From: Pseudomonas viciae
GTDB lineage: Bacteria; Pseudomonadota; Gammaproteobacteria; Pseudomonadales; Pseudomonadaceae
Direction: 5' to 3'
Assembly: GCF_004786035.1 (NCBI RefSeq)
Contig: NZ_CP035088.1
Span: 4,438,001 to 4,502,000 of the forward strand
Length of the DNA: 64,000 nt
Part shown: piece by piece, positions 8,551 through 16,965 of the stretch
Numbering within the stretch: the first letter of the stretch is position 1
How the letters are laid out: each line of letters begins with the position of its first letter
The notes under the pieces: generated by a model
What the model saw: the letters and a program-made list of their open reading frames with translations, nothing else
Told to the model about the DNA's origin: nothing
The model's database searches: none
Program-made: the position numbers and the translations under genes

Positions 8551-9057
8551 ATGCTCGTTGTCTTCAGCGGCCTTCCGGGGACCGGAAAAACGACTATCGC
8601 AAGTGATCTTGCCAACAGAACACGTGCTGTATACCTGCGAATCGATACGATTGAGCAGGCTATCCGCAATTCCGGAGCCCTGGCACAAGACGTGGGACGC
8701 AGCGGCTACATGGTCGCTTATGAGCTTGCCCTGAGTAATCTTCGTTTCGGCAGCACGGTTATCGTTGACTGTGTTAATCCCGTCATCGAAAGCCGAAAGG
8801 CTTGGAGCGAAATCGCCACGCGCGCGGGTGTTCCATTGGTGAATATCCAGGTGATTTGCTCTGATAAACGTGAACACCAGCGGCGGGTAGAAACCCGGGA
8901 AATTGATATTCCCGGGCTGACGCCCCCCACTTGGAAGTCTGTGCTGGATCATGAATATGAGGCGTGGGATAACGCCCCCTTCAACATAGACACAGCCCTG
9001 ATATCTCCGTCGGATGCAGTAGAACTGATCAGCAGACGATTTTTATCCGGGGACTGA
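8551..9057 (+). CDS. P-loop kinase-like ATPase (zeta/chloramphenicol phosphotransferase-like)
   Basis: This 168-residue soluble protein starts with Walker A SGLPGTGKTT (residues 6-15), then ...YLRIDTIEQAI, where the Asp typically contacts the acceptor, and IVDCVNP as Walker B. The architecture is that of small AAA_33/zeta-type kinases that phosphorylate small molecules, nucleotides or RNA ends. The ribosome-binding site AAAGGA lies just upstream. It stands alone, with no antitoxin-like partner, so the substrate is unknown. Confidence 0.75.
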   Translation: MLVVFSGLPGTGKTTIASDLANRTRAVYLRIDTIEQAIRNSGALAQDVGRSGYMVAYELALSNLRFGSTVIVDCVNPVIESRKAWSEIATRAGVPLVNIQVICSDKREHQRRVETREIDIPGLTPPTWKSVLDHEYEAWDNAPFNIDTALISPSDAVELISRRFLSGD

Positions 9058-9139
9058 AAAAGGGGGACTTAAGGAAACGGGCACGTCAAAAGACGTTGCT
9101 CACACCCATTTTCAACTGCAAACGCGTTGAGCGATTGAC

Positions 9140-9508
9140 CTATTCAACGGCCGAACGGCTGTTGCGCCAGAACAGGTACGCCAGTCCCACCGGCGCCACA
9201 AAAATCGCGAACGACCAGCACATCGCCATGGTGAAAACCTTCACTATCAGCATGAACAGTGCATTCACGAAAAAAACATTGTTGCCCATGATGTAGCCGA
9301 CAACGCTTTCGTAGACGAATCGAGAGTACGGATACAGCAAAGTGTTGATGATCGCCAACACAATCAGCCCAGGCTTCGCGCCGATTCCTCCAGGGCTGTT
9401 AGCCGCCAGGGAGATAATCATCACAGTGAACAGCAGCCCAAAAAGAAACTGGCGGATGTAGTAGCTGGTAGTCAGACCGCCAAAAGTCTTGGCGAAAAAT
9501 GAGTGCAT
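9140..9508 (-). CDS. hypothetical membrane protein, 122 aa
   Basis: The protein has three to four hydrophobic segments (about 20-36, 45-60, 77-95, 98-112), a conserved-looking YSRFVYESVVGYIMGNN stretch and a basic C-terminus. I do not recognise the family. The ATG at 9508 is preceded by AGAGGGATCTC..., a plausible ribosome-binding site. The repeat-like bases AAAAAGGGGGACTTAAGG lie downstream of it at 9056-9073. Confidence 0.6.
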   Translation of the reverse strand: MHSFFAKTFGGLTTSYYIRQFLFGLLFTVMIISLAANSPGGIGAKPGLIVLAIINTLLYPYSRFVYESVVGYIMGNNVFFVNALFMLIVKVFTMAMCWSFAIFVAPVGLAYLFWRNSRSAVE

Positions 9509-9655
9509 AAGAGATCCCTCTAGAATGCTGATTTAAACGAGGCGCCACCTTACCAGCCTCATTTATTCACGCAAGATCAAACAGGCTCAGGCCAACGAGT
9601 GGATGTCTCTTGCACAAAAAACGTCGTCGATAAGGCAATCTCATGTCAAATGGGT

Positions 9656-10066
9656 CTAACCACGAATGCGGCGCTCAGTGAAGTCATAATCTTCCTGGCA
9701 ATCGCCGGAAGGGTCTGACGCCACATTGACGTAATGCACCGTGTCGGCGTTGATCAACTTGTAGGTGTAGACATCAGGCAAACGCACACCATCGGTTCTC
9801 AATTCGTTCTTGCCATTGGCAGCAGACCAGGTGCCATGTTCGGTTTGAATCGGCTGGGTCTGCTGGGCATCCCGGAAAAAAGTGATGGTGAAGCGACCGT
9901 CGGGCTTGAAGTTATTTTTCCAGGATAGGAACTGGCATTTGCCGTTTTCCGCCCGCAGACCTTTCCATGAACCAATCAAGGATGGATCATTGGCTGGCGT
10001 GTTGGCGGCGCAGCCACCGAGCGTTGTTGCCAGGACGACAAGGGCCAGGGAGAAATTCCGTTTCAC
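9656..10066 (-). CDS. small lipoprotein, lipocalin-like
   Basis: A 136-residue protein with a signal peptide ending in the lipobox LGGC (Cys19), so it should be lipid-anchored. The mature part begins PSLIGSWKG and alternates short beta-like strands, as in small lipocalin-type or META-like proteins (IGxW motif). Two further cysteines are present. The function is unknown. GC content and position suggest an accessory gene. Confidence 0.65.
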   Translation of the reverse strand: MKRNFSLALVVLATTLGGCAANTPANDPSLIGSWKGLRAENGKCQFLSWKNNFKPDGRFTITFFRDAQQTQPIQTEHGTWSAANGKNELRTDGVRLPDVYTYKLINADTVHYVNVASDPSGDCQEDYDFTERRIRG

Positions 10067-10209
10067 GTAGTGCTTCCTTAATCAAATGAATGCGGTGCGT
10101 TGCGAATGCCCGCGCTGGCCCTAATTGTAACGACTTCCGGCCAGGAATAGAGCGCCTGGTGAACTCGCGCTGACGCTCATTAACCAATGCCCTGACAAAG
10201 TGCTAATCG

Positions 10210-10410
10210 ATGCCAAAAAAACATCAGGAAACCAAAGCGGCGACTGCTGCTGAAATCGAGCGCTCTATCCAGGCACTGAACAAAATGGCCGAGCGCCTCT
10301 GGGGCGATGGTCGAGAAGCTGAGGCCAAAGCCCTCCTCGATGCCTTAGATGCGTTAAACAGGGCACTCGATCGAATCCGGATTGGAGAAAGCCGAAGAGT
10401 TCTTCATTAA
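10210..10410 (+). CDS. small helical hypothetical protein, 66 aa
   Basis: A charged, helix-forming protein with heptad-like spacing (AEIERSIQALNKMAERLWGD) and no signal or membrane segment. It could be a short coiled-coil protein. No family is recognised. The ribosome-binding site is poor, so the call is tentative. Confidence 0.45.
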   Translation: MPKKHQETKAATAAEIERSIQALNKMAERLWGDGREAEAKALLDALDALNRALDRIRIGESRRVLH

Positions 10411-10433
10411 AGATTACAGCTTATGCAACTGAT

Positions 10434-10883
10434 TCATGGGGCGTTGGATAAAGGCCCCTGACCAGATTGCGCCGAAAGCGGAACATCAAACACTCGATCA
10501 AACCCCCATTGAAAAACCAGCGAGTAAAAGAAGAAAAACACAAACAGCCCCAAGTTGGTCACCAGTGCCAGCCACAGGCTGATGCCTAGCCACGCCCCAA
10601 TCACCGGGGTAAGAATCAGCGTCAAGCCGCCTTCAAATCCCAGGGAGTGGAGCAGTCGTCGCAGCCAATTACGATGGCGGCTGCGCTGGCGACGTTCCCA
10701 CCACTCGAACAGGCCGTTGAAGAGCATGTTCCAGGCCAGCGCGACAGCAGAAATCACCAGCGACAGTAAGGTTGAATAGCCCATACCCTGGCCGTAGGTG
10801 AGCGCCAGCGCCGGTGCCACGAACAGCACGCCGCCAGCTTCGTAGAGTATGGCCTGGAGGATTTTACGGGGCGTGCCTTGCAT
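10434..10883 (-). CDS. PACE-family multidrug/biocide efflux transporter
   Basis: A start at ATG 10883 gives 149 residues, the usual PACE length, with four transmembrane helices arranged as two tandem BTP domains. The first repeat has RKILQAILYEAGG and WNMLFNGLFEWWE; the second has HSLGFEGGL and the closing VFDRVFD-type motif. These are signature blocks of the AceI group. The gene diverges from a LysR regulator, the classic arrangement for PACE pumps, which suggests inducible control. Confidence 0.88.
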   Translation of the reverse strand: MQGTPRKILQAILYEAGGVLFVAPALALTYGQGMGYSTLLSLVISAVALAWNMLFNGLFEWWERRQRSRHRNWLRRLLHSLGFEGGLTLILTPVIGAWLGISLWLALVTNLGLFVFFFFYSLVFQWGFDRVFDVPLSAQSGQGPLSNAP

Positions 10884-10989
10884 CGGTGGGCTCCTGGGTT
10901 GGATTGGAAGACCACAGCGTGGCAAGTTGAGCGCCCGCGCACAATTGAGCTAAATTGAGCCACGCTCAACCTGAGTAACCTACTCGCCC

Positions 10990-11874
10990 ATGTTCGCCAA
11001 ACTGCCTCTCACCGCCGTGCGCGGCTTCGAATCTGCCGCACGACTAGGCAGCTTCAAGGCAGCAGCCCAGGAACTGAATGTCAGCCCGGCGGCGATCTCC
11101 CACCAAGTCAAAAGCCTTGAAGCCTTCCTTGGCGTACGACTGTTCGAACGCTCCAGCCAAAACGTGCGCCTGAGCGCCGACGGCGAGCGCCTTCAACCTT
11201 TCATGCACCGCGCCCTGCTGGATATCCAACATGGCCTGCAGGTGCTGTCGCCGCCGTGTGCTGCACAGTCCCTGGTGGTGAGCACGACACCGGCATTCGC
11301 CAGCCTGTGGCTGATACCGCGGCTCGGGGATTTTCATCGGTTGCACCCGGACATCGACGTCAGCCTGCACAGCAGCAACGACGTGGTGGACCTGAAGCGT
11401 GACGCCAGCATCGACCTGGCGATCCGCGCCCTGTTCACGCCCGATCCGCAACTGTTCGAGCAGCCGTTGCTGGACGAGTATTTTGGCGTCTATTGCCGCC
11501 CCGGTTGGCAACCGCCCATAGCGGGCTCGCCCATCGAATTGATCGACGTGCCGTGGCTGAGCAGCGCAAAGGTGGCGGTCGACTGGCCTGCATGGTGCGC
11601 CAAGGCCGGCACCTTGGGCTGGCTGGATAATGCGCGGTTCCGGGGATATGACGAGGAACAACATGCGCTGCAGGCGGCGATTGCCGGGCACGGGTTGGTG
11701 CTCGCGAGCAATGTGCTGGTTGCTGAGGCTGTTGTGCGTGGGGAACTGGTTGGCTATCGGCCTGAGGTTCGCTTGGTGGGTGCTCGGTATACGGTGGTGT
11801 GTGTGCCGGGGCGGGAGCGGCAACTGGAGGTACGGGCTTTTAGTGAGTGGTTGTTGGAACAGAGTATTGGTTGA
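10990..11874 (+). CDS. LysR-family regulator, GcvA-like, divergent from the PACE gene
   Basis: A 294-residue LTTR with an N-terminal winged helix-turn-helix (SFKAAAQELNVSPAAISHQVKSLE, of which NVSPAAISHQVKSLE is the recognition part) and a C-terminal effector-binding domain. The N-terminal sequence resembles the GcvA branch. It is divergent from and about 105 bases away from the PACE pump gene, which it probably regulates. Confidence 0.88.
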   Translation: MFAKLPLTAVRGFESAARLGSFKAAAQELNVSPAAISHQVKSLEAFLGVRLFERSSQNVRLSADGERLQPFMHRALLDIQHGLQVLSPPCAAQSLVVSTTPAFASLWLIPRLGDFHRLHPDIDVSLHSSNDVVDLKRDASIDLAIRALFTPDPQLFEQPLLDEYFGVYCRPGWQPPIAGSPIELIDVPWLSSAKVAVDWPAWCAKAGTLGWLDNARFRGYDEEQHALQAAIAGHGLVLASNVLVAEAVVRGELVGYRPEVRLVGARYTVVCVPGRERQLEVRAFSEWLLEQSIG

Positions 11875-11881
11875 ACGGGTT

Positions 11882-11915
11882 CTGCCTGCGCCCCGACGAA
11901 TCGGGACGCAGGCAG
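11882..11915. terminator. strong hairpin after the LysR gene
   Basis: CTGCCTGCG pairs with CGCAGGCAG, with an inner CCCGA/TCGGG stem. There is no U-tract, so it may be a rho-independent-like or mRNA-stabilising structure rather than a standard terminator. Confidence 0.45.
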
Positions 11916-12019
11916 CCTCGGGTGCGCCGTTAGCCAGTGGACTGTTTAGACTCTGCGGGTCTAGACGTTATGACTTTCTAATCATCGTAGTCTACCCACG
12001 CCCCCAGGCCCCAAAAGCA

Positions 12020-13189
12020 CTACGGCTGTAGAAAAAAATACTTGTAAGGAGGCACAACGATAAAACCTTTTCTTTTGTTGGCCCTCAAATTACTCCCGAT
12101 CATATCGTGCATATCCACTAGTACACGAGCCGAACTACCATACTTTGAATGGCCAAGAAGATCATCAACCCCTCCCGCATGAGTTATATCAACAGAGTCA
12201 ATTCCGGGAAAGAAAAAACCGTCAGAGCCACTAAAGCCAAGCATTTCTCGATCAGCAAGATAGGTGCTAGAGGAAACTCTGAGCGCCTTATCCTCCGACG
12301 ACATATAAATTGTTGCGCGACCAAACTTACTAAACGCAGCCTTATATTTTAAAATAAACGTCTCCCTGGGAAAGTCAGGTGCAGCCAGTATGATATTACC
12401 CAATTTCTTGTCCAATAGCTTTGAATGAGAGGAGTAGAGCTTGCCCAGTGCAGGAATGACTACTTTTGACCCCATGCTATGCGCCAGGATATGAATTCTC
12501 TTTCCCTGCGTAGAGGCCGCCAGCTTTAACATAAATTTTTCGAAGTCATCAATGGAGTCCAGCGCCCTACCGAAATCGCGATTGTACTTCAATGGATCCC
12601 CAATAGAAGGCCAACTGAACACTACAGGTTGCAAATCAGGATTAATATCATAGGAAACCTGAGCTGCACGCTTAACAGCGTCTTCAAACTTTACGTTAAA
12701 GCCATGTACAAAAAGCAATACATCGCCGCTTTTAACAGCATTCGTTGACTTGAACTGCTTAAAGAAGTCAGCCTCAGACAATGTTAGTGATTTGTCATTC
12801 AGCAAGGTAATAATGGGATCATCCTGATCATCCACAACCCCAAACCTCATTAACACTTTAAATGTGGAGCTATGCGAATCTTTAAAACTCCCTACATCCC
12901 TTTCAAGAGGAATCAGAACGGTCTCCTGACCATAAGACAGGGGGGCATCGGACACATTCAGCTCAGCTAATAGACCGCCATCCGGACCTTTTCTTCTGTT
13001 CGTTGCATAGCTGACCTTCACTGTCGAAAAAACTTCAACCCGCTGTGCAGCTTCGATAGGATCCGGTGCTGGATAAGATAACTCCCCAGAACTGGAAGCA
13101 GGCGTTTGAAACGAAACTGAAGATGCGCACCCGGCAAAAAACAAGCTGAATGATAGAAGCCAGATAATACCTAACACAGAAAATTTCAT
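12020..13189 (-). CDS. alpha/beta hydrolase lipoprotein, DUF900 type
   Basis: A 389-residue protein with a lipoprotein signal (LFFAGC, Cys about 21). The hydrolase core begins with VSYATNRRKGPDG and continues with VLLFVHGFNVKFEDAVKRAA and VVFSWPSIGD. The nucleophile elbow is ILAHSMGSKVV. A candidate catalytic His lies in LLGHSKYG. This series is typical of DUF900/esterase-like proteins. Codon use is distinctly more AT-rich than in the core genes, suggesting horizontal origin. An outer-membrane lipoprotein location is inferred; the substrate is unknown. Confidence 0.8.
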   Translation of the reverse strand: MKFSVLGIIWLLSFSLFFAGCASSVSFQTPASSSGELSYPAPDPIEAAQRVEVFSTVKVSYATNRRKGPDGGLLAELNVSDAPLSYGQETVLIPLERDVGSFKDSHSSTFKVLMRFGVVDDQDDPIITLLNDKSLTLSEADFFKQFKSTNAVKSGDVLLFVHGFNVKFEDAVKRAAQVSYDINPDLQPVVFSWPSIGDPLKYNRDFGRALDSIDDFEKFMLKLAASTQGKRIHILAHSMGSKVVIPALGKLYSSHSKLLDKKLGNIILAAPDFPRETFILKYKAAFSKFGRATIYMSSEDKALRVSSSTYLADREMLGFSGSDGFFFPGIDSVDITHAGGVDDLLGHSKYGSSARVLVDMHDMIGSNLRANKRKGFIVVPPYKYFFLQP

Positions 13190-13375
13190 TACCCTTCCAT
13201 CCTTTGATTTTATTTAACTCGAGTAGCAAAACAGGAAACAATCCACATTTTTATCTCAATGATAAACAGACCTGCCCGCGTTTTCCCTGCATCCGCGGCC
13301 CATAAGGCGAGTGACGATGAGGAGATCGGGACAGACTTTGATTTGAACTCATGATCACTTTCAAAACCGGGGACA

Positions 13376-13450
13376 CAAAACCGGGGACAGACCACGATTG
13401 TGGGATGCACTGATTCCAGATGAACTCATAATCGTGGTCTGTCCCCCGGT
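13376..13450. repeat. inverted-repeat element A, copy 1 (GGGGACAGACCACGATT)
   Basis: Arms AACCGGGGACAGACCACGATT (13378-13398) and AATCGTGGTCTGTCCCCCGGTT (13429-13450) are near-perfect complements around a 30-base centre. Truncated pieces with CGGGACAGAC and AACCGGGGACAC lie just before it at 13326-13375. Two more copies occur at 19545 and 20671. The structure is MITE-like, and such motifs commonly accompany IS200/RAYT-type elements in gammaproteobacteria. Confidence 0.8.
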
Positions 13451-13492
13451 TCCCTGCTAAAGATAATTACCTTCTAGTGTGAAGCTTCGTGT

Positions 13493-14128
13493 TCAGCACT
13501 TGAAAAGTACATTGCACCGGGTACACCACCCTTCAGCTACGCTCCGGTTCATTGGAAAACGGAGGGGAGGATGACTTGTATCGGCAACCGTCAAAACCAG
13601 TGAGAATCCTATGAATCTACGCCGAATCTCATCGGCTGGAACGCTCATGCCCGCCCCATCGACTATTTGAAGAACCCCGCCCGACACCCTGCTGTCAATC
13701 CGTTGCCACTCACACTGCCATCCTGTTACCCACGTGAAGTCTCGAATTTGATAGTCGCCGGTGGCGCTTTGGCATTGAGCGAGTTTCTTGTTGGAGAGGT
13801 CAAAAGCAAGAAATATGGGGCTTGGATAGCCGAGCAGCTGAGTATCGTCAAGGCTCAGACCTTCTTTTAGGTTGATGGATGCTACAAGTGCTTTTGCTCG
13901 TCTCTTGCGCCGTATCAAGTGCCATATGGCGAGAAAAAAAATAGAAACAGAAGCCAGGAAGAGCTGACGTCCTTCGACTGTAAGCTTACCGGGCGAAAAC
14001 TCTATCACGCCCCACAAGAGTCCTATCGTCGCAAGCCCCGATAACCAAGCGGCGGGGATCACTATGCTGTTAGCGAAGCTAGCTCCGAGCGTCCTCAAAC
14101 AGCTTTTCATAACGGTATCCAATATCAT
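13493..14128 (-). CDS. hypothetical membrane-anchored protein, 211 aa
   Basis: Two hydrophobic helices lie near the N-terminus (about 18-42 and 55-70), then a basic stretch RRKRRAKA, then a cytoplasmic beta-rich domain of about 130 residues with DFTWVTGWQCEWQ. The topology is that of a two-TM anchor with a soluble sensory or structural domain. I do not recognise the family. Base composition is moderately AT-rich. The start may be ATG 14128 or 14110. Confidence 0.55.
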   Translation of the reverse strand: MILDTVMKSCLRTLGASFANSIVIPAAWLSGLATIGLLWGVIEFSPGKLTVEGRQLFLASVSIFFLAIWHLIRRKRRAKALVASINLKEGLSLDDTQLLGYPSPIFLAFDLSNKKLAQCQSATGDYQIRDFTWVTGWQCEWQRIDSRVSGGVLQIVDGAGMSVPADEIRRRFIGFSLVLTVADTSHPPLRFPMNRSVAEGWCTRCNVLFKC

Positions 14129-14197
14129 TTATAGAAGTACTCGTAGGTTATCACCCACAGAGCGCTAACTTATAGGACTTGGCCCGGAATGCGCTGG

Positions 14198-14245
14198 AAA
14201 AGGGGGACGAATTTATTTTCTAGCCGGCAGCTAGTTGATCCAAGC
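14198..14245. repeat. dispersed repeat B, copy 1 (GGGGACGAATTTATTTTCTAG)
   Basis: A block of about 48 bases matching copy 2 at 17685-17731. It begins AAAAGGGGGACGAATTTATTTT and ends with the small inverted repeat CTAGC-CGGCA-GCTAG and TTGATCCAAGC. It has the look of a REP-like or MITE end. Confidence 0.75.
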
Positions 14246-14277
14246 TTTGCTCCAAAACCCCTGTGCTTTCCATTGAG

Positions 14278-14519
14278 TCATCCGTGCTCTTCCGCAGCCT
14301 GCTTTATTCGTCCGTTCATGACATCATTCGCATAGCAACCAAATCGATCCACGACTTCCTGAAAACTGGCGGCGATCTCCATCAGTTCGATGGCCTCCTC
14401 TTCCCGCCCGTTTTCCGAAAATTTCACGGCAACGTGCGTCAGATCGACGCCAGCCCCGGCACCGGAGCTGGTTCTCCAGGATCCGACTACTTGGCCTTTG
14501 CGCTCTTGATGTCACTTAT
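14278..14519 (-). pseudogene. open reading frame remnant without a start
   Basis: On the minus strand a frame stays open for about 80 codons, ending ...GRIKQAAEEHG and then a stop. The second half (from AVKFSENGREEEAIELMEIA) has protein-like composition. No ATG with a ribosome-binding site is present (a bare GTG before KFSENG would give about 49 residues), and its 5' part overlaps the end of the next lipoprotein gene. Probably the 3' fragment of a lost gene. Low confidence. Confidence 0.3.
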
Positions 14520-15032
14520 GATTTTCTGAGAAATGGCCTGAACCTGCTCTTGGGTCATAGCCGACATGACGCCCTCCCAAGCAGACGACGACGTGTCATA
14601 CGTCCGAGTTCCAATCAGGCGGCCTGATTTCAAGTCCGAGTAATCTGCGCTGGAGTTGACCCATGCATTTCCTACCATGACCCCGGCTCCGTAGCGTGCG
14701 CCCGGGGTGAGGTAACGGAAATTGGTCACGTTGATCTTGATACGAACACCGTCTTTACCCTCAGGGCCTGATGTCTGGCCCTCTGTAAGGCTGTAACCGG
14801 CGCGAGTCGCTTCAACTTGTAGAGCGTCACTCCATTCGCGCTTCAAGCGAGGCCAGTCCTCGTTTTGTTGAACCTTGCTGTTTCCTTGGAGATTCACGAC
14901 CAGGTTCTGCTTGGCTGACTCCTGGATGACCAGCATTTCAGTTCCACCGCTTTTCACAGAGGCAGCGCATCCGCTCAGCATCAAAATGGCAACGGCGCTA
15001 GACAACGAAATCGAGAGCTTGGTTTTTTTCAT
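14487..15032 (-). CDS. lipoprotein, possibly DUF4410-like
   Basis: Starting at ATG 15032 the protein is 181 residues with a signal peptide and lipobox LSGC (about residue 22). The mature region contains EWSDALQVEATRAGYSL and VRIKINVTNFRYLTPG, resembling DUF4410-type lipoproteins that bind or surround surface structures. The upstream in-frame extension is not protein-like. The function is unknown. Confidence 0.6.
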   Translation of the reverse strand: MKKTKLSISLSSAVAILMLSGCAASVKSGGTEMLVIQESAKQNLVVNLQGNSKVQQNEDWPRLKREWSDALQVEATRAGYSLTEGQTSGPEGKDGVRIKINVTNFRYLTPGARYGAGVMVGNAWVNSSADYSDLKSGRLIGTRTYDTSSSAWEGVMSAMTQEQVQAISQKIISDIKSAKAK

Positions 15033-15245
15033 TGAATTTCCATATCCATAAAATGGGTTGAGACAGAGTAGAGATTCCCGCCGAGCCAGACGAGCGCACA
15101 CCTGAAATGCGCAGAATTTAGCACCATTACTTCGCCACTACGAGACAGAGCCCCACAAGACGACCTTAGCGCTCCAGATGCTCCGATAAAAACGGCCTTC
15201 CGCACTTAAGGGACCGCAACGGTAAACCCGTTCTCTTGCTTTCTC

Positions 15246-15271
15246 AAAAAACCCGCCGAAGCGGGTTTTAA
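15246..15271 (-). terminator. rho-independent terminator for the 15.3-16.2 kb genes
   Basis: AAAAACCCGC-CGAA-GCGGGTTTTA. Read on the minus strand, the GC stem with a stable tetraloop is followed by a T-run just after the stop at 15279. Confidence 0.85.
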
Positions 15272-15278
15272 GTGGTAA

Positions 15279-15959
15279 CTAAACCCAGTTGTCGTAGCGA
15301 TTAAGCAGAATATTATCCATCTGCCTAAGGCTGATTTCCCGGCCAAGTTCTTCTTCGAACAGACTACGAACGCGTATGTAGAAGTCTATGTAAGTCGCAT
15401 AGTTTTTTGACATACCCGCCGTGGTCGGCGCGAAAACCAGCCCCTCCTCATTCGCGATCCACTTCAGCGCCTCCCTGGCTCGCGAATCAACCATTGGAAA
15501 CAGAGTCGGAAAATGGAAGTGCAGATACTTCGAAGCGAAGCTGCTCGCGTCCTTATTAGTGACGGCACTGATGGCCTCGCAGAGCCGGGAATGCGTTTTG
15601 TTCACCGCCGTACAGACAGATCCAGCAAGCCGCTCCCCCGCCGGGAGAAAGGACGCTTCCAAACCTACATCCGAGCTGCAAATAGATTTAGCCAACCGCT
15701 CATAAAAGCCTCCCGTGGAGCCTTCATAACCATCCTCGTCGTCCTCGTCGCCCTTTTTGCGGCGCTCGACCGATGCAGCCAGGCTGCGGCCAATGATCAG
15801 CGCCTTTGAAGCCACCTGCGCGTGATCTGTATGACTGGGATTCTCTCGCACAAAGCCATAGAGCGCTTTGTTGGCCGGTATGAATATGCCGCACCCCTCG
15901 TCCGTGCCTATGAATTCGTCAGTCAAGTAATGGCGTTTTTCCTTTTGTAAAAATTGCAT
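15279..15959 (-). CDS. orphan protein with SKYLHFHFP motif, 226 aa
   Basis: A soluble protein with an acidic linker (KKGDEDDEDGYEG, about 70) and a conserved-looking segment FASKYLHFHFPTLFPMVDSR (about 143-162), like the SKxLHFxxPxxFPxxDS pattern of poorly described bacterial proteins. The C-terminal half is helical. The ribosome-binding site AAGGAGAG is strong and overlaps the stop of the upstream small frame, suggesting an operon. The function is not known to me. AT-richer codon use and the accessory neighbourhood suggest transfer. Confidence 0.65.
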   Translation of the reverse strand: MQFLQKEKRHYLTDEFIGTDEGCGIFIPANKALYGFVRENPSHTDHAQVASKALIIGRSLAASVERRKKGDEDDEDGYEGSTGGFYERLAKSICSSDVGLEASFLPAGERLAGSVCTAVNKTHSRLCEAISAVTNKDASSFASKYLHFHFPTLFPMVDSRAREALKWIANEEGLVFAPTTAGMSKNYATYIDFYIRVRSLFEEELGREISLRQMDNILLNRYDNWV

Positions 15960-15969
15960 GCGTCTCTCC

Positions 15970-16207
15970 TTAGGTGAGACCTAATAATGCCACCCAATTG
16001 CCATCATATGGTGAGCTACGTCCTTTCGAACGCCAGCGGTGCGAGAGTATGCGTCCAGGGGGTGTCGGGAGCTTGAAGCAGTGAAATTCGGACAGATCCA
16101 GGAATTTCGGGGAGAAGACATAACCTATTGAAAAAATGAAAACACCCAGATCCAGCGTCAAAACAGCAAGATTTCCCTATAAGAATCAGAAAGTTAGCGT
16201 TGGACAT
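15970..16207 (-). pseudogene. broken small membrane protein upstream of the 226-aa orphan
   Basis: The minus strand holds MSNANFLILIG from ATG 16207 in one frame and, after a one-base shift near 16165-16180, a hydrophobic run LTLDLGVFIFSIGYVFS in another frame, ending ...NWVALLGLT and a stop inside the next gene's ribosome-binding site. Joined, they would make an ordinary small protein with two N-terminal membrane segments. This is either a pseudogene or an indel in the assembly. Confidence 0.4.
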
Positions 16208-16350
16208 TCCTACAGTGCTTTCCCCTCCACGGCGTCCTGCCGACCGAACACAATCCCCTCCCAGACAGGACTGTCCTACCGTTCGTCTTATCCCTCCCCA
16301 GCTTCAACCCACCAGCTTTGACAGTCAATTATTCGGATCTATAGTCATGA

Positions 16351-16464
16351 AGACTGTTGAAAAGCCCAGAATGTAGCGTAAATAAAATGGAGTCATTCTG
16401 GACAAAGTTTGAATGGAGCAATACTGGCAAAGTTTGGATGGTTACAAAAAACAACGAGGTTGGT
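16351..16464 (+). pseudogene. 3' tail of a lost reading frame
   Basis: An open frame ending ...WSNTGKVWMVTKNNEVG and a stop, with protein-like composition but no recognisable start (only ATG 16387, without a ribosome-binding site). It reads as the C-terminal remnant of a gene upstream of the lipoprotein-like remnant. The identity is unknown. Confidence 0.3.
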
Positions 16465-16524
16465 TAGTCACCCCGTTTGTGGATTGTCACCATAATCCAA
16501 AAGCCTATCAAAAGGAGCAAGCAT

Positions 16525-16819
16525 ATGTCTTTCGCAAGAAAATTCGCCTCAAGCGCATTGCCAATACCCTTGACTGCTATTTTGACCTCCTGCCCACACA
16601 ACAACCTCCAGACAAAAACCAACGCAAGCAGACGCCTTCTCCGATTTCCGGGATGGCTTTCTTGATCATAAATCATCCGAAATACAATTAATTAATCTTC
16701 CAAACAATTTGAATGACGCCCTTACATTCAAAGTATGGCCGTCAGAACCAGAGGCATACGCCTACAAATGCAATTCCTCAGGCGGCGCAACAGGTTGTTA
16801 TTTGCTAAAGGAAAAATGA
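16525..16819 (+). pseudogene. frameshifted small lipoprotein-like gene
   Basis: ATG 16525 has a good AAAGGAG 6 bases upstream and begins MSFARKFASSALPIPLTAIL with LTSC as a possible lipobox. The frame then gives unlikely sequence and stops. From about 16589 another frame carries a natural-looking continuation (TQADAFSDFRDGFLDH, then YKCNSSGGATGCYLL) to the stop at 16819. One extra base in the 16570-16600 region would explain this. A secreted or lipidated protein of unknown role. Confidence 0.4.
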
Positions 16820-16965
16820 TAACTGCAAAAGGATTGCAGCACTATCATTAAATATTATCTCCAGGGAGGAGAAACCCCTCATGACTTCATAACCATTATC
16901 ATCTTTTGGCAGCGAGCAATAGAAAACAACAGTACTTCACTCTGATGCAATTGGAGATTTTTATC

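Noticed and set aside
9056-9073. Third copy of repeat B
   Set aside because: Only the AAAAAGGGGGAC start matches; the rest is unrelated, so it is at most a degraded end.
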